A stretch of DNA of 64,000 nt from Nakamurella silvestris (GTDB lineage Bacteria > Actinomycetota > Actinomycetes > Mycobacteriales > Nakamurellaceae), in contig QXCQ01000234.1 in the NCBI GenBank assembly GCA_003576535.1, forward strand, positions 34,138 to 98,137. The letters run 5' to 3'. Position 1 is the stretch's first letter. Each line of letters begins with the position of its first letter. The notes beneath the pieces were generated by a model. It saw only the letters and a program-made list of their open reading frames with translations. It ran no database searches and was not told the DNA's origin. This document shows, piece by piece, positions 53,629 through 62,106 of this stretch. Position numbers and translations under genes: made by a program.

Positions 53629-54189
53629 TCAGTGCGGTCGTGTGGGTGCGGGCACCGGTGGGCTGTCGATCCACTCGAAGCCGAGGTTGCCGGGGTGGAC
53701 CCGGATCAGCACCGAGCTGCCCGGGTCGAAGTTTCCTTCGATGGTGAACGGCGCCTCCCCGTCGGCCCAGTGCTGGACGGTGTTGTGGGAGGGGCCCTTG
53801 ACCGCATGGGTGTACCCCAGGACGGTCACGACGTGGATCTGCACCGGTGCCCGGTCCACTGCCTGGTTGAAGTGGTCGACGGCCGTGGTGCCGCTCCAGC
53901 CGGCGAACGGGAGCATCATCACCGCCGCGAGGGCGAGGTGGTCATCGCGGATCCGCATCACGTACCGCATCAGCAGCACCAGGACCACCGCATAGGCCGC
54001 CCCCAGCCCGAGGCCCACCCAGAACGGGAGCCAGCGCACGTTCTGGCCGCGGGAGAACCCGGCGCTCCAGCCGATCCCCGGGCCGATCCCCAGGGTGATC
54101 CCGAGCAGGATCGACAGCACGTTGCCGAGTCCGGCCGATCGCGGCGTGGGGGAGACGGTTCCAGGGAGGTCTGCGGAATGTGCGCTCAC
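53629..54189 (-). CDS. hypothetical membrane protein
   Basis: 186 aa from GTG 54189. Three hydrophobic segments (~20-42, ~52-74, ~84-100), then a soluble part of about 85 residues (VDHFNQAVDRAPVQIHVVTVLG.. SVLIRVHPGNLGFEWID). The ribosome-binding site is poor. No family recognised. It lies between ispH and a DUF6542 gene. Confidence 0.65.
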   Translation of the reverse strand: MSAHSADLPGTVSPTPRSAGLGNVLSILLGITLGIGPGIGWSAGFSRGQNVRWLPFWVGLGLGAAYAVVLVLLMRYVMRIRDDHLALAAVMMLPFAGWSGTTAVDHFNQAVDRAPVQIHVVTVLGYTHAVKGPSHNTVQHWADGEAPFTIEGNFDPGSSVLIRVHPGNLGFEWIDSPPVPAPTRPH

Positions 54190-54313
54190 CTAGCTGACAA
54201 CGTCTGTCGGCCCCGGATTGTTGTCCGGTCAGCCCTGATCCGGCAGTCTCCGCGCTGACGGTGCACACCCGCGCGAGAGCAGGAACCGCCGGTGAAGAGG
54301 TGGTTCTCCCTGG

Positions 54314-54787
54314 TCAGACGTGCTGCGGCGTGACCGGGGTCGAGGTTGCGGTCGAACGCAGCGGCTGAACGAAGATCCGGATCACGCCGATGACGAGCGC
54401 GGCACCCGTGGCGATGGCCATCGTCGGGAAGGTCGCGACGTACACGGTGGCGGAGGACAGGATCGACAGCTTCACGTTGGAACTGAGCAGGAGCGCGAGG
54501 GTCAGCCCGACGATGATCACCAGCGGTCCCTGCACCATGGGGGTGAAGATGGAGCCCCGCCGGGTGGCGAGGGCCGCCAGGACACAGCCGGCGATGCTCA
54601 GGATCTGGAAAGCCGCACCGAGGGTCGAACCCTCCAGCTGACCGTCCGAACCGGAGATGTTGATGAAGGCTCCGATGGCTGCGGGCAGCAGCCCGAGCAG
54701 GACCGCGGCCCACCAGGGGAGGCCCTTGAGGGTCGGGATGACCGAGGCGTTGGCGGTGGCCGGCGCGGCTGAATCTGGAGTGCTCAC
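54314..54787 (-). CDS. DUF6542-type membrane protein
   Basis: 157 aa from ATG 54787. Four transmembrane helices (~25-46, ~57-77, ~86-104, ~112-140) with short loops: PWWAAVLLGLLPAAIGAFI, LGAAFQILSIAGCVLAALATRRGSIFTPMVQGPLVI and a TFPTMAIATGAALVIGVIRI end. This matches the small DUF6542 proteins that accompany ispH in actinobacteria (Rv1111c by recalled synteny). Function unknown. Confidence 0.75.
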   Translation of the reverse strand: MSTPDSAAPATANASVIPTLKGLPWWAAVLLGLLPAAIGAFINISGSDGQLEGSTLGAAFQILSIAGCVLAALATRRGSIFTPMVQGPLVIIVGLTLALLLSSNVKLSILSSATVYVATFPTMAIATGAALVIGVIRIFVQPLRSTATSTPVTPQHV

Positions 54788-54832
54788 GGGTCCACGGTAT
54801 CGCGGCGGGGCTGGTGGGGTGGACCTTTGCCG

Positions 54833-55918
54833 TTATCCGGTGGCGGTGTCCTCGGCGAACTCGGCCGCCTGCGGGTACCGCGGCATCCGGTCGATCTGCT
54901 CGATTTCGTCCAGTCGCGTCTGGCTGACACCCAGATCTGTGAGCTTGCGCGCCGTCACCAGAACCCGGGACTCGATGGAGGAGACCGAGGCGTTGTAGGC
55001 CTCAACGGACCTTGTCAGGCTCAGACCCAACTTCGTCAGGTGGGAGCCCATGGTGGCGAGCCGACCGTGCAGATCCCGTCCGAGTTGATGGATCAGCTCC
55101 GCGTGGCTGCCGAGCTTCTCCTGCCGCCAGCTGTACGCGACCGTCCTCAACAAGGTGATCAGGGTGGTGGGTGTGGCGATCACCACATTCTTCGAGAAGG
55201 CGTACTCGGTCAGCCCAGGATCCCGGGAAAGGGCGGCATCGAGCAACGGCTCGCCGGGGATGAACATGACGACGAACTCCGGGCTCGGTTGGAAGTGTCG
55301 CCAGTAGGCCTTCTGGGCGAGCTGATCGACGTGGTGCCGGACGGCCCGGGCATGCGCCTGGAGGTGGCCCTGGGAATCGGCGCCGGTGCCGCTCTCCTCG
55401 GAGTCCAGCGCCTGCAGCCAGGCGTTGAAGGGGACCTTCGAATCGACGGGGATCGTTCGACCGCCGGACAACCGGACCACCAGGTCGGGTCGGGCCAGGT
55501 TGTCGCCCGACCCGACGGTCACCTGGGTGTCGAAATCGCAGTGTTCGGTCATTCCGGCCAGTTCGACGATGCGCTGCAGTTGGAGCTCCCCCCACCGGCC
55601 GCGGATCTGCGGGGAGCGCAGGGCGCCGGCCAGGCTCCTGGTCTGCTGGCCCAGTTCGGCCGAGGTCCGGTGCAGGGCGGCGACCTGCTCCCGCAGCGCC
55701 GTGTAGGAACCGACCCGCTCACGTTCGATCTCCCGGAGCTGACCTTCCACCCGCACCAGCGCATCGGCTGCGGGGGCGAGCAGCGCGCCGACGGCGATGG
55801 CGTCCGCGCGTTCCTCGGGGGCGGCTTTGGCGGCGGGGTTCGCCCGGCCCAGGTAGAAGCCGAGGGCGAGGCCGACGAGCAGCAGGGCCAGGGCCCAGAT
55901 CAACGAGGAGGTGTCCAT
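54833..55918 (-). CDS. rmuC: DNA recombination protein RmuC
   Basis: 361 aa from ATG 55918 (MDTSSLIWALALLLVGLALGFYLG), preferred over a longer frame to 56059. An N-terminal TM, a short coiled coil (ALVRVEGQLREIERERVGSYTALREQV), then the PD-(D/E)XK-like RmuC core: GRWGELQLQRIVELAGM, DLVVRLSGGRTIPVDSKVPF, FVVMFIPGEPLLDAAL, SKNVVIATPTTLITLLRTVAYSW. Shorter than E. coli RmuC because the coiled coil is reduced. Limits inversions at short repeats in E. coli; the role in actinobacteria is inferred. Confidence 0.9.
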   Translation of the reverse strand: MDTSSLIWALALLLVGLALGFYLGRANPAAKAAPEERADAIAVGALLAPAADALVRVEGQLREIERERVGSYTALREQVAALHRTSAELGQQTRSLAGALRSPQIRGRWGELQLQRIVELAGMTEHCDFDTQVTVGSGDNLARPDLVVRLSGGRTIPVDSKVPFNAWLQALDSEESGTGADSQGHLQAHARAVRHHVDQLAQKAYWRHFQPSPEFVVMFIPGEPLLDAALSRDPGLTEYAFSKNVVIATPTTLITLLRTVAYSWRQEKLGSHAELIHQLGRDLHGRLATMGSHLTKLGLSLTRSVEAYNASVSSIESRVLVTARKLTDLGVSQTRLDEIEQIDRMPRYPQAAEFAEDTATG

Positions 55919-56133
55919 GGCGATGACCCTGCCCCAGACCACCGACACCGGGCGGGGACCGACCGCCGGACAGGGCAGGGGAGTGTTGCGTCGGTCACAG
56001 TCGAGTGGGTGGCCGCGCCGTGCGGGAGGAAACCTGCCCAGGTCGGGGGTCGGGCGCAAATGCAGGGCATTCCCGGCGGAACGGCGGTGAATCTTCCCGA
56101 CCCGTATTCGGTGATGTATTGTTGACCGTTTTG

Positions 56134-56148
56134 ATCAGAATAACTGAT
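56134..56148. promoter_or_regulatory. dyad in the sulfate-assimilation promoter
   Basis: ATCAG, five bases, CTGAT, flanked further out by GTATTG and CAATAC (from ~56116 to ~56159). The segment is unusually A/T-rich for this chromosome. It sits where the -35 of the leader-peptide promoter should be (TATGCT at 56165-56170 as -10), so a transcription factor site is likely; the factor is not identifiable. Confidence 0.5.
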
Positions 56149-56177
56149 GTTGTCAATACCGGGTTATGCTCTGCCAC

Positions 56178-56267
56178 ATGTCGAATCAAGGTGTTCTCCT
56201 TGTCTCGCGCCGTGAGGTGGACCTCCTGCGCGTGGCGAGCAGCACCTGTCGGCGTTTCCGCAGATAA
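56178..56267 (+). CDS. leader peptide of the sulfate assimilation operon
   Basis: 29 codons from ATG 56178 to TAA 56265. TATGCT ends 7 nt before the ATG and no Shine-Dalgarno is present, so it should be leaderless. The peptide contains LLVSRREVDLLRVASSTC, the pattern of actinobacterial putative leader peptides placed before sulfur genes (arginine pair, VDL.RV, then Ser and Cys near the end). The Cys at position 24 is followed by an Arg-rich end. By analogy with cysteine-responsive upstream reading frames in mycobacteria, stalling at the Cys codon when cysteine is short may raise expression of the operon. Confidence 0.78.
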   Translation: MSNQGVLLVSRREVDLLRVASSTCRRFRR

Positions 56268-56381
56268 ATCCGACCGCCGTTCGTATCGAGCCGTCGGGAT
56301 TCGATCTCGCCGCCCGTTCCTGTCGAACCGGTCCTCGCGTGCGTTCGTCTCCTGATGGCCACAGCTCATCGAGGACTCGCC

Positions 56382-58169
56382 GTGCCTTCGTCCGTACCTG
56401 CTGAAGTCGTCACTTCTGCCGTTGATTCCCCTGCACCCGAGGTTGCTCCCGGAGCCGACGCACCCGTCGCCGCCCGCACCCCGCGGGCAGCCGCCGGTGC
56501 GCCGGACCGCCGCCGACCCGCTCCTGCCCAGCAGAAGGGCCAGGGGCAATGGGGTCTGGGGCATCGCGAACCGCAGAACCCCAACGAGCGGATGAAGAAG
56601 GACGACGACGGGCTCAACTGTCGGGCGCGGATCGAGAACATCTACCGGTACACCGGCTTCGACGGTATCGACCCGGCCGATCTCCGTGGACGTTTCCGCT
56701 GGTGGGGTCTGTACACCCAGCGTGCGCCCGGGATCGACGGCGGCCGCACCGCCGTCCTGGAACCGCATGAGCTCGAGGACAAGTACTTCATGCTCCGCGT
56801 GCGGATGGACGGCGGTCTGCTGACCCCGGCCAGCCTGCGGGTGGTCGGGGAGATCTCGACGCAGTACGCCAGGGACACCGCCGATCTGACCGATCGGCAG
56901 AACGTGCAGTACCACTGGATCCGCATCGAGGACGTCCCCGACATCTGGGAGAAGCTCGAAGCGGTCGGACTGTCCACCGCGGAGGCCTGCGGCGACGTGC
57001 CCCGGGTGGTGCTCGGCTCGCCCGTCGCCGGTGTCGCCAAGGACGAGATCATCGACGGCACACCGGCCATCGAGGAGATCATCGCCAAGTACATCGGCTC
57101 GCCGGAGTACTCGAACCTGCCCCGCAAGTTCAAGACCTCCATCTCCGGTTCCCCGCGCCAGGACGTGGCCCACGAGATCGCCGACGTCGCCTTCATCGGA
57201 TCGGTCCATCCCGAGCACGGTCCGGGGTTCGACCTCTGGGTCGGCGGCGGGCTGTCGACGAACCCGATGCTGGGGCAGCGGGTCGGGGCCTGGGTCCCGC
57301 TGGACGAGGTGGCCGACGTCTGGGCCGGTGTCATCGGGATCTTCCGCGACTTCGGCTACCGCCGGTTGCGCACCCGGGCCCGGCTGAAGTTCCTGGTCGC
57401 CGACTGGGGTATCGAGAAGTTCCGGCAGGTGCTGGAGAACGACTACCTGGGGCGCCCGTTGATCGACGGACCCGCCCCGGCGGTCTGGGACGGCTCCCGT
57501 GATCACGTCGGTGTGCACGAGCAGAAGGACGGCAATTTCTACATCGGGGTCAACCCGACCGTTGGCCGTGTCTCCGGAACGGTGCTGACCGCTCTGGCCG
57601 ATCTCGCCGAAGCCCATGGCGGGCGACGGATCCGCACCACCAGCGACCAGGGGCTGGTGTTCCTGGACATCGCACCGGAGAAGGTGGACTCCTTCGTCGA
57701 GGGTCTCGGTGCACTCGGGCTCTCCGTCAAACCGTCGACCTTCCGGCGGAACATGATGGCCTGCACCGGAATCGAGTTCTGCAAGCTGGCGATCGTGGAG
57801 ACCAAGGCCCGCGGCATCGCGATGGTCGACGAGTTGGAGAAGCGGATCGGCGATCTCGACGTGCCGCTGACGATCAACCTCAACGGCTGCCCCAACGCCT
57901 GTGCCCGGACCCAGACCGCGGACATCGGGCTCAAGGGCATGCTCGTCACCGATGCCGACGGCAACCAGACCGACGGCTTCCAGGTGCACCTGGGCGGTGG
58001 CCTCGGGCTCGACGCCGGGTTCGGGCGGAAACTGCGGGGACACAAGGTGTCCGGCGCAGAGTTGACCGACTTCGTCGAGCGGGTCATCGTCAACTTCCAG
58101 CAGCACCGCGAGGGCGGGGAGCGGTTCGCCCAGTGGGTGGCCCGCGCCGAGGAGGAACTGCTGCGATGA
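56382..58169 (+). CDS. sir: ferredoxin-dependent sulfite reductase
   Basis: 595 aa from GTG 56382, chosen because GAGGA lies 6 nt upstream, while the ATG at 56355 has no ribosome-binding site. A disordered Ala/Pro-rich N-terminus (~60 residues), then two ferredoxin-like half-domains and two siroheme/[4Fe-4S] domains. The cluster ligands are in MACTGIEFCKLA and LNGCPNACARTQ. Siroheme contacts are in DLTDRQNVQYHWIR and SDQGLVFLDI. Reduces sulfite to sulfide (NirA/SirA type; nitrite as substrate is less likely given the cys genes). First enzyme gene of a six-gene coupled operon. Confidence 0.92.
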   Translation: MPSSVPAEVVTSAVDSPAPEVAPGADAPVAARTPRAAAGAPDRRRPAPAQQKGQGQWGLGHREPQNPNERMKKDDDGLNCRARIENIYRYTGFDGIDPADLRGRFRWWGLYTQRAPGIDGGRTAVLEPHELEDKYFMLRVRMDGGLLTPASLRVVGEISTQYARDTADLTDRQNVQYHWIRIEDVPDIWEKLEAVGLSTAEACGDVPRVVLGSPVAGVAKDEIIDGTPAIEEIIAKYIGSPEYSNLPRKFKTSISGSPRQDVAHEIADVAFIGSVHPEHGPGFDLWVGGGLSTNPMLGQRVGAWVPLDEVADVWAGVIGIFRDFGYRRLRTRARLKFLVADWGIEKFRQVLENDYLGRPLIDGPAPAVWDGSRDHVGVHEQKDGNFYIGVNPTVGRVSGTVLTALADLAEAHGGRRIRTTSDQGLVFLDIAPEKVDSFVEGLGALGLSVKPSTFRRNMMACTGIEFCKLAIVETKARGIAMVDELEKRIGDLDVPLTINLNGCPNACARTQTADIGLKGMLVTDADGNQTDGFQVHLGGGLGLDAGFGRKLRGHKVSGAELTDFVERVIVNFQQHREGGERFAQWVARAEEELLR

Positions 58170-58348
58170 CCACGAACCGGGCTCCGGCCCAGTACTGCCC
58201 CTACTGCGGGGAGACGAACCTGTGGCCGCACGAGGCCTCGCACGGGGCCTGGACCTGCCGCGATTGCGCTCGGGTGTTCAGCGTCAAGTTCCTCGGGCTG
58301 TCGGGATCGCTCATCTCGACCGACGAACCGACGGGTGAGACCACATGA
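58166..58348 (+). CDS. small zinc-ribbon protein of the cys operon
   Basis: 60 aa; the ATG overlaps the sir stop and its own stop overlaps the cysH ATG. Two CxxC knuckles (YCPYCGETNLW and WTCRDCARVFSVKF) make a rubredoxin-like or zinc-ribbon fold. A small protein lies at this place in Streptomyces cys operons too (recalled). It may be an accessory or metal-delivery factor for Sir or CysH; no function is established. Confidence 0.82.
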   Translation: MTTNRAPAQYCPYCGETNLWPHEASHGAWTCRDCARVFSVKFLGLSGSLISTDEPTGETT

Positions 58349-59049
58349 TCACCGTCGTACGTGGCCGTGAAGAGTTACGACAGCTGGCTGTGGATGCCGG
58401 ACGAGAACTCGAGAACGCCAACGCGGAGGAGATTCTCGGCTGGGCGGCTCGGACCTTCGGTGCCGGCCTCGCCGTGACCGCCTCGATGCAGGACACGGTG
58501 CTGGCCCATCTGGCCGCGAAGGTCATGCCCGGGATCGACGTGCTGTTCCTCGACACCGGTTACCACTTCGTCGAGACCATCGGAACGGCCGACGCCGTCG
58601 AGGCCGTGTACGAGGTGAACCTGCGTCGGTTGCTGCCCCTGCAGACCGTCGCCGAGCAGGACGCCGAGTACGGCCCGAAACTGCACGACCGGGACCCGGA
58701 TCTGTGTTGCGCCCTGCGCAAGGTCGCCCCGTTGAACGCCGCCCTGGCCGGGTACGAGGCCTGGGCGACCGGGGTGCGCCGGGAGGAGTCCCCGGCGCGG
58801 GCCGACACCCCGGTGGTCGGCTTCGACGAGAAGAAGGGCCGGGTCAAGATCGCCCCGCTCGCCCGGTGGACCGAGGACGACGTCCGCCGCTACGCCGAGA
58901 TCAACGGGGTCCTGATGAACCCGTTGCTGCAACTGAACTATCCGTCCATCGGCTGCGAGCCGTGCACCAGGGCGGTGCAGCCCGGCGAGGACGCACGTGC
59001 CGGGCGATGGGCCGGAACGACGAAAACCGAATGTGGGCTGCATAAATGA
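58345..59049 (+). CDS. cysH: adenylyl-sulfate (APS) reductase
   Basis: 234 aa from ATG 58345 (ATGA overlap). PAPS-reductase fold with VLFLDTGYHFVET and TGVRREES. The paired cysteines C121-C122 (DLCCALRK) and C204/C207 (GCEPCTR) are the four ligands of the [4Fe-4S] cluster that distinguishes APS reductases from PAPS reductases. The catalytic Cys is in TECGLH at the C-terminus. Reduces activated sulfate to sulfite. Confidence 0.95.
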   Translation: MITVVRGREELRQLAVDAGRELENANAEEILGWAARTFGAGLAVTASMQDTVLAHLAAKVMPGIDVLFLDTGYHFVETIGTADAVEAVYEVNLRRLLPLQTVAEQDAEYGPKLHDRDPDLCCALRKVAPLNAALAGYEAWATGVRREESPARADTPVVGFDEKKGRVKIAPLARWTEDDVRRYAEINGVLMNPLLQLNYPSIGCEPCTRAVQPGEDARAGRWAGTTKTECGLHK

Positions 59050-59645
59050 CGACCGGATCGACGTACGAACAGGATCGGACCGAGGCGCCGCTCGCGGGCG
59101 CGCCCCGTGCCGCCGCCGGGGTGACGGTGTGGCTGACCGGCCTGCCCTCGGCCGGCAAGACCACCATTGCCAACGCGCTGGCGACCGAGCTGATCGACCT
59201 GGGAAGGGATTTCGAGATCCTGGACGGTGACGAGGTACGGACCCACCTCTCCAAGGGGTTGGGGTTCAGCCGCGCGGACCGGGACACCCACGTCCGGCGG
59301 ATCGGTTTCGTGGCCGAGCTTCTCGCCAGCCACGGTGTGGTGGTGATCGTCCCGGTCATCGCCCCCTACGCCGCCGTGCGGGACGAGATCCGGGAGCACC
59401 ACCTGGAACAGGGCACCCAGATCATCCAGGTGCACCTGTCCACCGCCGTCGAGGTGTGCGCCGACCGTGATGTGAAAGGCTTGTACGCCAAGGCCGCTCG
59501 CGGGGAGATCAGCAACATGACGGGGGTCACCGACCCCTACGAGATCCCGGCCGAGCCGGATCTGCGGATCGACACCGCCGCCGTCGATCTGACCACCAGT
59601 GTCGCCCTGTTGACCAGTCTGCTTGCCGAGAGGAATCTGCTGTGA
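59046..59645 (+). CDS. cysC: adenylyl-sulfate kinase
   Basis: 199 aa from ATG 59046, overlapping cysH. P-loop kinase: VWLTGLPSAGKTTIANAL (Walker A), LDGDEVRTHLSKGLGFSRADRDTHVRRI (APS binding), VHLSTAVEVCADRDVKGLYAKA. Makes PAPS, which the APS-type CysH does not need, so it probably serves sulfation or PAPS-dependent reactions. Complete and separate from CysN, unlike fused CysNC. Confidence 0.95.
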   Translation: MTTGSTYEQDRTEAPLAGAPRAAAGVTVWLTGLPSAGKTTIANALATELIDLGRDFEILDGDEVRTHLSKGLGFSRADRDTHVRRIGFVAELLASHGVVVIVPVIAPYAAVRDEIREHHLEQGTQIIQVHLSTAVEVCADRDVKGLYAKAARGEISNMTGVTDPYEIPAEPDLRIDTAAVDLTTSVALLTSLLAERNLL

Positions 59646-60565
59646 CAAGCACCCAGGTGTCACCCGCGGTAGCTGCCGACCCGCAGCTCGCCGCATTGGA
59701 GTCCGAAGCGATCCACATCCTGCGGGAGGTGGCCGGCGAGTTCGATCGCCCGGTCATCCTGTTCTCCGGGGGCAAGGACTCGGTGCTGGTACTTCACCTG
59801 GCGCGCAAGGCCTTCCACCCCGCGCCGGTACCGTTCGCCCTCCTGCACGTGGACACCGGCCACAACTTCCCGGAGGTGCTGCACTACCGGGACGAGGTCG
59901 CCGCCTCCGGGGGGCTGCGTCTGCACGTGGCCAAGGTCCAGGACTGGATCGACGACGGTCGGTTGGCCGAGCGCCCGGACGGCACCCGCAACCCGTTGCA
60001 GACCGTGCCGCTGCTGGACTCGATCAACGATCTGGGTTTCGACGCCGTCATCGGCGGTGCCCGGCGTGACGAGGAACGTTCCCGTGCCAAGGAGCGCATC
60101 TTCTCCATCCGCGATGCCTTCGGGGGCTGGGACCCGCGTCGTCAGCGCCCGGAGCTGTGGGACCTGTACAACGGCCGGCACGCACCGGGTGAGCACACCA
60201 GGGTCTTCCCGATCTCGAACTGGACCGAGCTCGACGTCTGGCGCTACATCGCCAAGGAGCAGATCGAACTGCCCCAGATCTACTACGCCCACGAACGGGA
60301 TGTCTTCTCGCGCAGCGGGATGTGGCTGACCCCGGGGGAGTGGGGCGGCCCGAAGCCGGGTGAGGAGATCGTCCGCAGGCAGGTCCGCTACCGGACCGTC
60401 GGCGACATGTCGTGCACCGGGGCCGTCGATTCCTCGGCGGACACCGTCGCCGCCGTCATCGAGGAGATCATCGGGACCCGGATCACCGAGCGTGGGGCCA
60501 CCCGGGCCGACGACCGGATGACCGAGGCAGCCATGGAGGACCGGAAGCGCGAGGGGTACTTCTAA
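59642..60565 (+). CDS. cysD: sulfate adenylyltransferase small subunit
   Basis: 307 aa from GTG 59642 (GTGA overlap). PP-loop motif ILFSGGKDSVLVLHLARKAF, then ALLHVDTGHNFPEVL, IGGARRDEERSRAKERIFS, FPISNWTELDVWRYI and RYRTVGDMSCTGAV. Forms ATP sulfurylase with CysN and activates sulfate to APS. Confidence 0.96.
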   Translation: MTSTQVSPAVAADPQLAALESEAIHILREVAGEFDRPVILFSGGKDSVLVLHLARKAFHPAPVPFALLHVDTGHNFPEVLHYRDEVAASGGLRLHVAKVQDWIDDGRLAERPDGTRNPLQTVPLLDSINDLGFDAVIGGARRDEERSRAKERIFSIRDAFGGWDPRRQRPELWDLYNGRHAPGEHTRVFPISNWTELDVWRYIAKEQIELPQIYYAHERDVFSRSGMWLTPGEWGGPKPGEEIVRRQVRYRTVGDMSCTGAVDSSADTVAAVIEEIIGTRITERGATRADDRMTEAAMEDRKREGYF

Positions 60566-61932
60566 TGACCACGATCATCTCGAACGGAGCCGACCAGGTG
60601 CAGGATCAGCGGGAGAACCCGGTGCCGGACGCAGGGCCTGCGACGCCCGTCCACCGCGGCCTGCTCCGCTTCGCCACGGCAGGTTCGGTGGACGACGGCA
60701 AGTCCACCCTGGTCGGGCGGTTGCTGTACGACTCCAAGTCGGTGCTCAGCGATCAGCTGGAGGCAGCCGAGCGGACCAGTACCGCGCGTGGCTCGGCCAC
60801 CGTCGATCTCTCCCTGCTGGTGGACGGCCTGCGGGCGGAGCGGGAACAGGGCATCACCATCGATGTCGCCTACCGCTACTTCGCCACCCCCGCGCGCACC
60901 TTCATCCTGGCCGACACCCCCGGGCATGTGCAGTACACCCGCAACACCGTCACGGGTGCCTCGACCGCCGATGTGGTGGTGGTCCTGGTGGACGCGCGGA
61001 CCGGTGTGATCGCGCAGACCCGCAACCACGCGACCGTGGCGGCCCTGTTGGGGGTGCCACACCTGGTGCTGGCGGTCAACAAGATCGACCTGGTCGACTA
61101 CGACCAGGAGGTGTTCGACCGGATCGCCGGTGAGTTCGCCGACTACGCCACGGGTCTGGGGATCAAGGATGTCGTGGCGGTGCCGATCTCGGCCCTCAAC
61201 GGCGACAACGTGGTCACCCGGTCCGAGGCCATGCCCTGGTACGACGGACCGAGCGTGCTCGAGTTCCTGGAGACTGTGGACATCACGCATGACCGGGACG
61301 ACCAGTCGATGCGGTTCCCGGTGCAGTACGTGATCCGACCGGGCTCGGACTACGCGGCCGATCCGGACTACCGCGGGTACGCCGGTCGGATCTCCGCCGG
61401 TACCGTGCGCCGTGGTGATCCGATCGTCGTTCTGCCGCAAGGTATCCCGACCTCCGTCGTGGGTATCGACACCGCGGACGGGCCGCGCGAGGTGGCCTAT
61501 GCCGGTGAGTCGGTGACTCTGCTGCTGGCCGACAACATCGACATCGCGCGTGGGGACCTGCTGGCCGCGGCCGCGGATGCACCCCGCACGCTGACCGAGT
61601 TCCAGGCCACGGTCACCCAGCTCGGGGACAAGCCCTTGCGGAAGGGGGCCAGGCTGCTGCTGCGCTACGGCACCAGCACCTCCCGGGTGATCGTCGGATC
61701 CCTCGACCACCTGCTGCACATCGACACCCTGCAGGTGGCCGAGTCGCCCGAGCAGCTGGCGTTGAACGACATCGGGCTGATCACCCTGCGCCTGGTGGAG
61801 CCGCTGCCGGTGGAGCCGTACCGGAACGGCGGCCGGGTCGGTTCGCTGTTGTTGGTCGATCCCGCGGACGGCACCACGGTGGCGGCCGGGATGGTCGGCG
61901 ACCGCCAGCAGGATCTGCACCCCCGGAGCTGA
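60565..61932 (+). CDS. cysN: sulfate adenylyltransferase subunit 1 (GTPase)
   Basis: 455 aa from ATG 60565, overlapping the cysD stop (TAATG). Translation-factor GTPase: G1 GSVDDGKSTLVGRLLYDSK, G2 EREQGITIDVAYRYF, G3 DTPGHVQYTRN, G4 AVNKIDLVDY, then two beta-barrel domains. No CysC kinase fusion at the C-terminus. Couples GTP hydrolysis to APS synthesis. Last gene of the operon; a family-A palindrome begins 8 bp after the stop. Confidence 0.96.
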   Translation: MTTIISNGADQVQDQRENPVPDAGPATPVHRGLLRFATAGSVDDGKSTLVGRLLYDSKSVLSDQLEAAERTSTARGSATVDLSLLVDGLRAEREQGITIDVAYRYFATPARTFILADTPGHVQYTRNTVTGASTADVVVVLVDARTGVIAQTRNHATVAALLGVPHLVLAVNKIDLVDYDQEVFDRIAGEFADYATGLGIKDVVAVPISALNGDNVVTRSEAMPWYDGPSVLEFLETVDITHDRDDQSMRFPVQYVIRPGSDYAADPDYRGYAGRISAGTVRRGDPIVVLPQGIPTSVVGIDTADGPREVAYAGESVTLLLADNIDIARGDLLAAAADAPRTLTEFQATVTQLGDKPLRKGARLLLRYGTSTSRVIVGSLDHLLHIDTLQVAESPEQLALNDIGLITLRLVEPLPVEPYRNGGRVGSLLLVDPADGTTVAAGMVGDRQQDLHPRS

Positions 61933-61940
61933 CGGCCCCC

Positions 61941-62010
61941 GTTCTCGCGCACGTTCCTGCTCCTCGCGCACGAAGTTTCGTGCGCGAGGAGTAACATCGT
62001 GCGCGGGAAC
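61941..62010. repeat. family-A palindromic repeat, copy 7
   Basis: A 70-bp element (GTTCTCGCGCACGTTC ... CATCGTGCGCGGGAAC) after cysN. The outer pairing is extended by CCCCC before and GGGGG after it (one extra T), so the total stem is longer than in other copies. Confidence 0.9.
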
Positions 62011-62106
62011 TGGGGGTTTCCACTGGTGGCAGACCGCCTGCGGCCTTATGGTCGGTGGGTCGGGAACCACCGTTGCCGCTCGGCAACCCTGCGGAAGTGG
62101 GCAGCA

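Noticed and set aside
56355..56381. ATG 56355 as the sir start
   Set aside because: No Shine-Dalgarno precedes it, whereas the in-frame GTG at 56382 has GAGGA at the right distance.
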